Below are positions 60,701 to 64,000 of a DNA stretch of 64,000 nt, piece by piece; the first letter of the stretch is position 1, and the number at the start of each line of letters is the position of its first letter. A program made the translations under genes and the position numbers. Below the pieces are notes generated by a model that was not told the DNA's origin, did no database searches, and was given only the letters and a program-made list of their open reading frames with translations. Location: contig JASANH010000055.1 in assembly GCA_030248295.1 (NCBI GenBank), positions 186,001 to 250,000 of the forward strand, read 5' to 3'. This DNA comes from Mesodorylaimus sp. YZB2_4 (lineage: Eukaryota > Nematoda > Enoplea > Dorylaimida > Dorylaimidae).

Positions 60701-63220
60701 CTAGAAACCAAGAAAATAGAGACGGGTGACTAAAACTAAATACAATATTATTTACTCCTCCCCACACCAAGCCAGTCAGTTGACCCAGACGGACCCCCTC
60801 GCCGCCCCCTAAGCACACACGCCACTGTTTACTAGGCTACAATCGTCCCTAACTAAAGCCCCCCCCCCCATGCACGCTTACTATTTTAGGTAAAAAAACA
60901 CAAAGTCTCAAACAAAATTTCAAACAATAAACGAAAGCAACAATTTGCGCCCACCCGCCATCGCCGAAGCCAGCCAGCCACAGCAATAGAACTCCGTCTC
61001 GCCGAAGGTACACCACCACCCTAGCCATCGATTTTTTACAAGCCAGACAAGCGACCCGAGAGCACAATGCAGGCAGAGCGCGAAAACGAGGCCTAAGGCG
61101 TGTCTTCGGCGCTCAAGGGAGGCAGGGCAGGCGCGAACGAAAGTGGCGATGATGGGCGGAAACGAGTCGAAGCCAGCGCAAGGCCGAACGAACGGGCCGC
61201 AAAAATTCTATATCCCGCCCTGCACCGAGTAAAAACGAGACACCACCAAGAAGAGAAACAGGAATTGGGCGCGCCCGTCTGCCGCACTGATATACTAGGC
61301 CGACACAAAATCGAATGATACGCTAGACGATGGAAGGAAACAAAAAACACACGCAGCACCAATGCCGTCCTCCATGCAGGCCAGCAGGAAAGAAACCTAG
61401 AAATTGTTTCTTTCCATTCCTAAACACGTCAATCAATGGCGGCCCGGCAAGCTATAACTCGCCAGTCGGCCATCGGTAAGCGAGATGCGCGAAAATTTGA
61501 AAATGCAATACTGACCAAGCCTCGTCCAGCAGACGCGCCGCCGACACCAACAGCTGCTCCCCTGCCGTCAATAACCAACCGGGCAATGGCGGAAATGGTT
61601 ATTTCCTGTAAACCATAAACCCCCGACCAGGGCCTCGTTTTGGCATCATCCTAAACACAGTCGCCATTGACCACACACTGGCCAGACCTAATTCGAATCT
61701 ACTTCCTCTTGACACCGTGTTCTGAACGCCACACGCGGGCATTCCACCCAAAAAACCCTACCGCTCAAATGCACTCGATCGAAATTGGCCAAAAAACTCG
61801 CATCTACAAAATGATTGCATCTGTTCGAAAAAGCACCCGCCTCGGTGCCATCTGGAAATGCCGTTGCAAATCTAATCAATCCCAGCAACGTCTCAAATCG
61901 CCCAGATAAGCTACGTGACAAAGGGCGAGACGCGAAGATAAGCCAGAAGTTGCAACCAAACGATGTCGAATCTGCTGGCCCCTCTTGGCCACCAATCTCC
62001 ACCGAATTGCTTGCACATATGCAACAGTGCCGTAGAGCAGATGGCGTCAATTAGATTACAAGCCACAGCCAAGTATAGCCGCCAGGAAAAAAGATGCCAA
62101 TTTCTATTATTCTACTCTTCAAAATACGCAATTACGCATCGGATGCAACACCGATTATCCTTTCCATTTTGACGCGTGCCTCCCCTAATGAGACCACACC
62201 GACCAATGGTTAGGTATCCCCGGGAGACTATATTTATACCACCCTACCGCTCGCATACTAAATTTATCACTGCCTATATACAATTTTCAAAATGGTACAT
62301 TTTAGCCATAGCAAAAAATTATTTTTCAAATCCAGACGGAGGGAGAAATGGCATCATGAAAACATCACTGTGTTGACGTAGGGGATAAAGGCCGAGCCGC
62401 TACGTTCGGTGAGCTTGTTCAGCCACGGGCCATGGGGGCGGGCAGGTAAGGAGTAGCACCCGTCTCGCATACTCATAAACACCGTCTTCACACAAGAACG
62501 GCAGCTGTCGGCTAGGCAAACCCTATCGACTGACTATGTCCAACCGTGCTGGCACACCTCGGCACTACCTGCTGACCGATGGCTTTAGTGTATTATTATT
62601 CGTCGCCCGGGCGTCTCTCTCGAAAATTGAAAACCAAGAGGGGCTCATATTGGACTATTTTCGAGTATTATAAGCTTCTTCACTTCAACCTAGCCGACGA
62701 CTAGGACGACAGCTTGCAGGTTAGTCAACAAGCTTGTAATAACGGCAGGTTGATTAAATGGAGAAAGGCCTGTTTTCGTCGTCCCTCCCGCGCCACCGCC
62801 TGTTACACACAAACCCCCCAACCGACGACTCACACACACCGGCTCCTTTTTATAATAGCCGCACCCGAGCCAACCTTGAATGTTATCGTTCTGTGCTAGG
62901 AGGAGCTCACTTATACTTCCTGCCCCCTGTACAAAAACTATCCTAAAAGAAAATGGTTTAGCTCCATACATCAAAAGAACTATACCTACCCGCGGTGTTT
63001 ACCACCTATATATATCTCGAGTGTATGCAAATCGTGGTCTCGAGCGGCAAATTCCTTGCTCCCAGCTTATATTGTGGACACACGCCAAATGGAACCCTGG
63101 CCAGCACAAAAGTAGCAATCATCAAAAACGTTGCCGACGGAAAATCCTATCCAAAACCAAACCTTTCCCTGCAGCATTAGTTCACATTTACACCAAATAA
63201 CCCAACCTCCTGTACTGTAG
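60701..63220. other. Upstream region of the Smaug gene
   Basis: The A- and C-rich + strand continues to about 62.2 kb, so the promoter and untranslated exons are probably in here. CG-rich blocks lie at 60950-61200 and about 61530. No coding exon is supported. A run of 11 C lies at 60859-60869. Confidence 0.4.
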
Positions 63221-63227
63221 TCATACA

Positions 63228-63245
63228 CCCCCCCCCCCCCCCCCC
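63228..63245. repeat. Poly-C tract, 18 bases
   Basis: An uninterrupted C run, one of several long G or C homopolymers in the window (also 1528-1542 and 21073-21161). Confidence 0.9.
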
Positions 63246-64000
63246 GGTGCTCTCATCGTAGTCAACGTCGGTTGGAAGAAACCAAACAATTGTATAAATT
63301 CTTGCGACGACGACCTTTTAAGAAACGGGGCCACATTTGGTGGTTTCTTATAAACCAATGTCGCCGAATTTTTTCAAAACAAACTTACTTCGCCCCTTTT
63401 TCTGTAAACTTGACAGCATTGCCTTCAAATTTGAATAAGCGCGGGAAAACAAAAGGAATTCAACGGAATGCATTGTAAATGCAGGTGTCTAAACATTTCT
63501 TTAACCTGAATATGCAAATCGCATCGCAGTGCGCCTGGTGTCAACAGCGTGCAATCTAGCCTTCGTTTGGAGATGCCGATCGGGTTGGGATTCCAAAAAA
63601 GCGGAAGCCACGTTTCGACCATCGCCAGCGAGCACACAACTGGGGAAACTAGCAGAAACTGATACTTGGATGAAAAGTTCCATGTTCAGATGCACTGTAT
63701 GTGGAGGGCTCAAAATGCTCGAGGAATGACATCAGCATCAGGGCCAACAGACTGATCTGATCTGATCTGACTGCTGCATCGGCGAATCGCCATCTACAAT
63801 TTTTTCGCGCTTTATCTGCTGGAAAATGACATGGTGTGGCCTACTATACGAGAAAATCCCGTTTTTCAGCATTTAATCCAGCTTTAGTCGCTGATTAGCT
63901 GTCCCTTGTCGTTTGGAGTGGTCTGATAGAGTGACAGCGAGGAGACAGAGCAGGTTCATGAAGCCATTAATCTTTTATTTTTTGAAGAGGATAGCGATCG
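63246..64000. other. Intergenic, no gene recognised
   Basis: A short GATCT tandem (CTGATCTGATCTGATCTGAC) lies at about 63751-63770. No exon supported. Confidence 0.4.

Noticed and set aside
1-64000. CRISPR arrays, bacterial operons, rRNA genes
   Set aside because: The DNA is eukaryotic with spliced genes; no direct-repeat/spacer arrays or rRNA sequence were seen.

Overview
The window is eukaryotic nuclear DNA from an animal. Genes are broken into short exons by GT-AG introns, most of them under 400 bp. The gene content points to a nematode or close relative: a D2-like dopamine receptor, tandem serpentine receptors, a CYP3/CYP13-type P450, an aquaglyceroporin, a DEG/ENaC-type channel and a Smaug homologue. 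A short internal tract of TTAGGC, the nematode telomere unit, agrees with this. The organism call is inference. Four of the gene models keep phase across every junction.

Layout: 0.15-0.7 kb holds a mariner-type transposase relic. From 0.7 to 15.6 kb I recognise no gene, only a small TIR element, a strong hairpin and T-rich, possibly transcribed DNA. From 15.6 to 20.75 kb (+) lies the dopamine receptor, 8 exons and about 1005 aa, with a third intracellular loop of about 630 aa. From 23 to 36.6 kb (+) lies a small serpentine receptor cluster: an orphan last exon, one intact gene (27.7-28.9 kb) and a near-copy broken by a 5-bp insertion (34.8-36.6 kb). From 38.0 to 40.6 kb (-) lies a DEG/ENaC-type channel with a frame break before its second membrane helix. 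At 41.6-41.9 kb there is a tRNA-like SINE candidate and at 42.7-43.0 kb a MITE sharing its termini with the mariner relic. From 43.72 to 46.1 kb (+) lies a 13-exon P450 with a TATA box and several GATA motifs upstream. From 48.2 to 49.5 kb (+) lies a 6-exon aquaglyceroporin. From 53.86 to 60.7 kb (-) lies a 10-exon SAM-PHAT protein of the Smaug/SAMD4 family.

The genes do not form an operon or pathway. Dopamine receptor, chemoreceptor-like receptors and DEG/ENaC channel are membrane signalling proteins; the P450 and aquaporin are metabolic and transport genes; Smaug is a post-transcriptional regulator. The rest is repeat-rich intergenic DNA. The 7-mer palindrome TACWGTA is clearly over-represented outside exons and was not seen in the Smaug gene.
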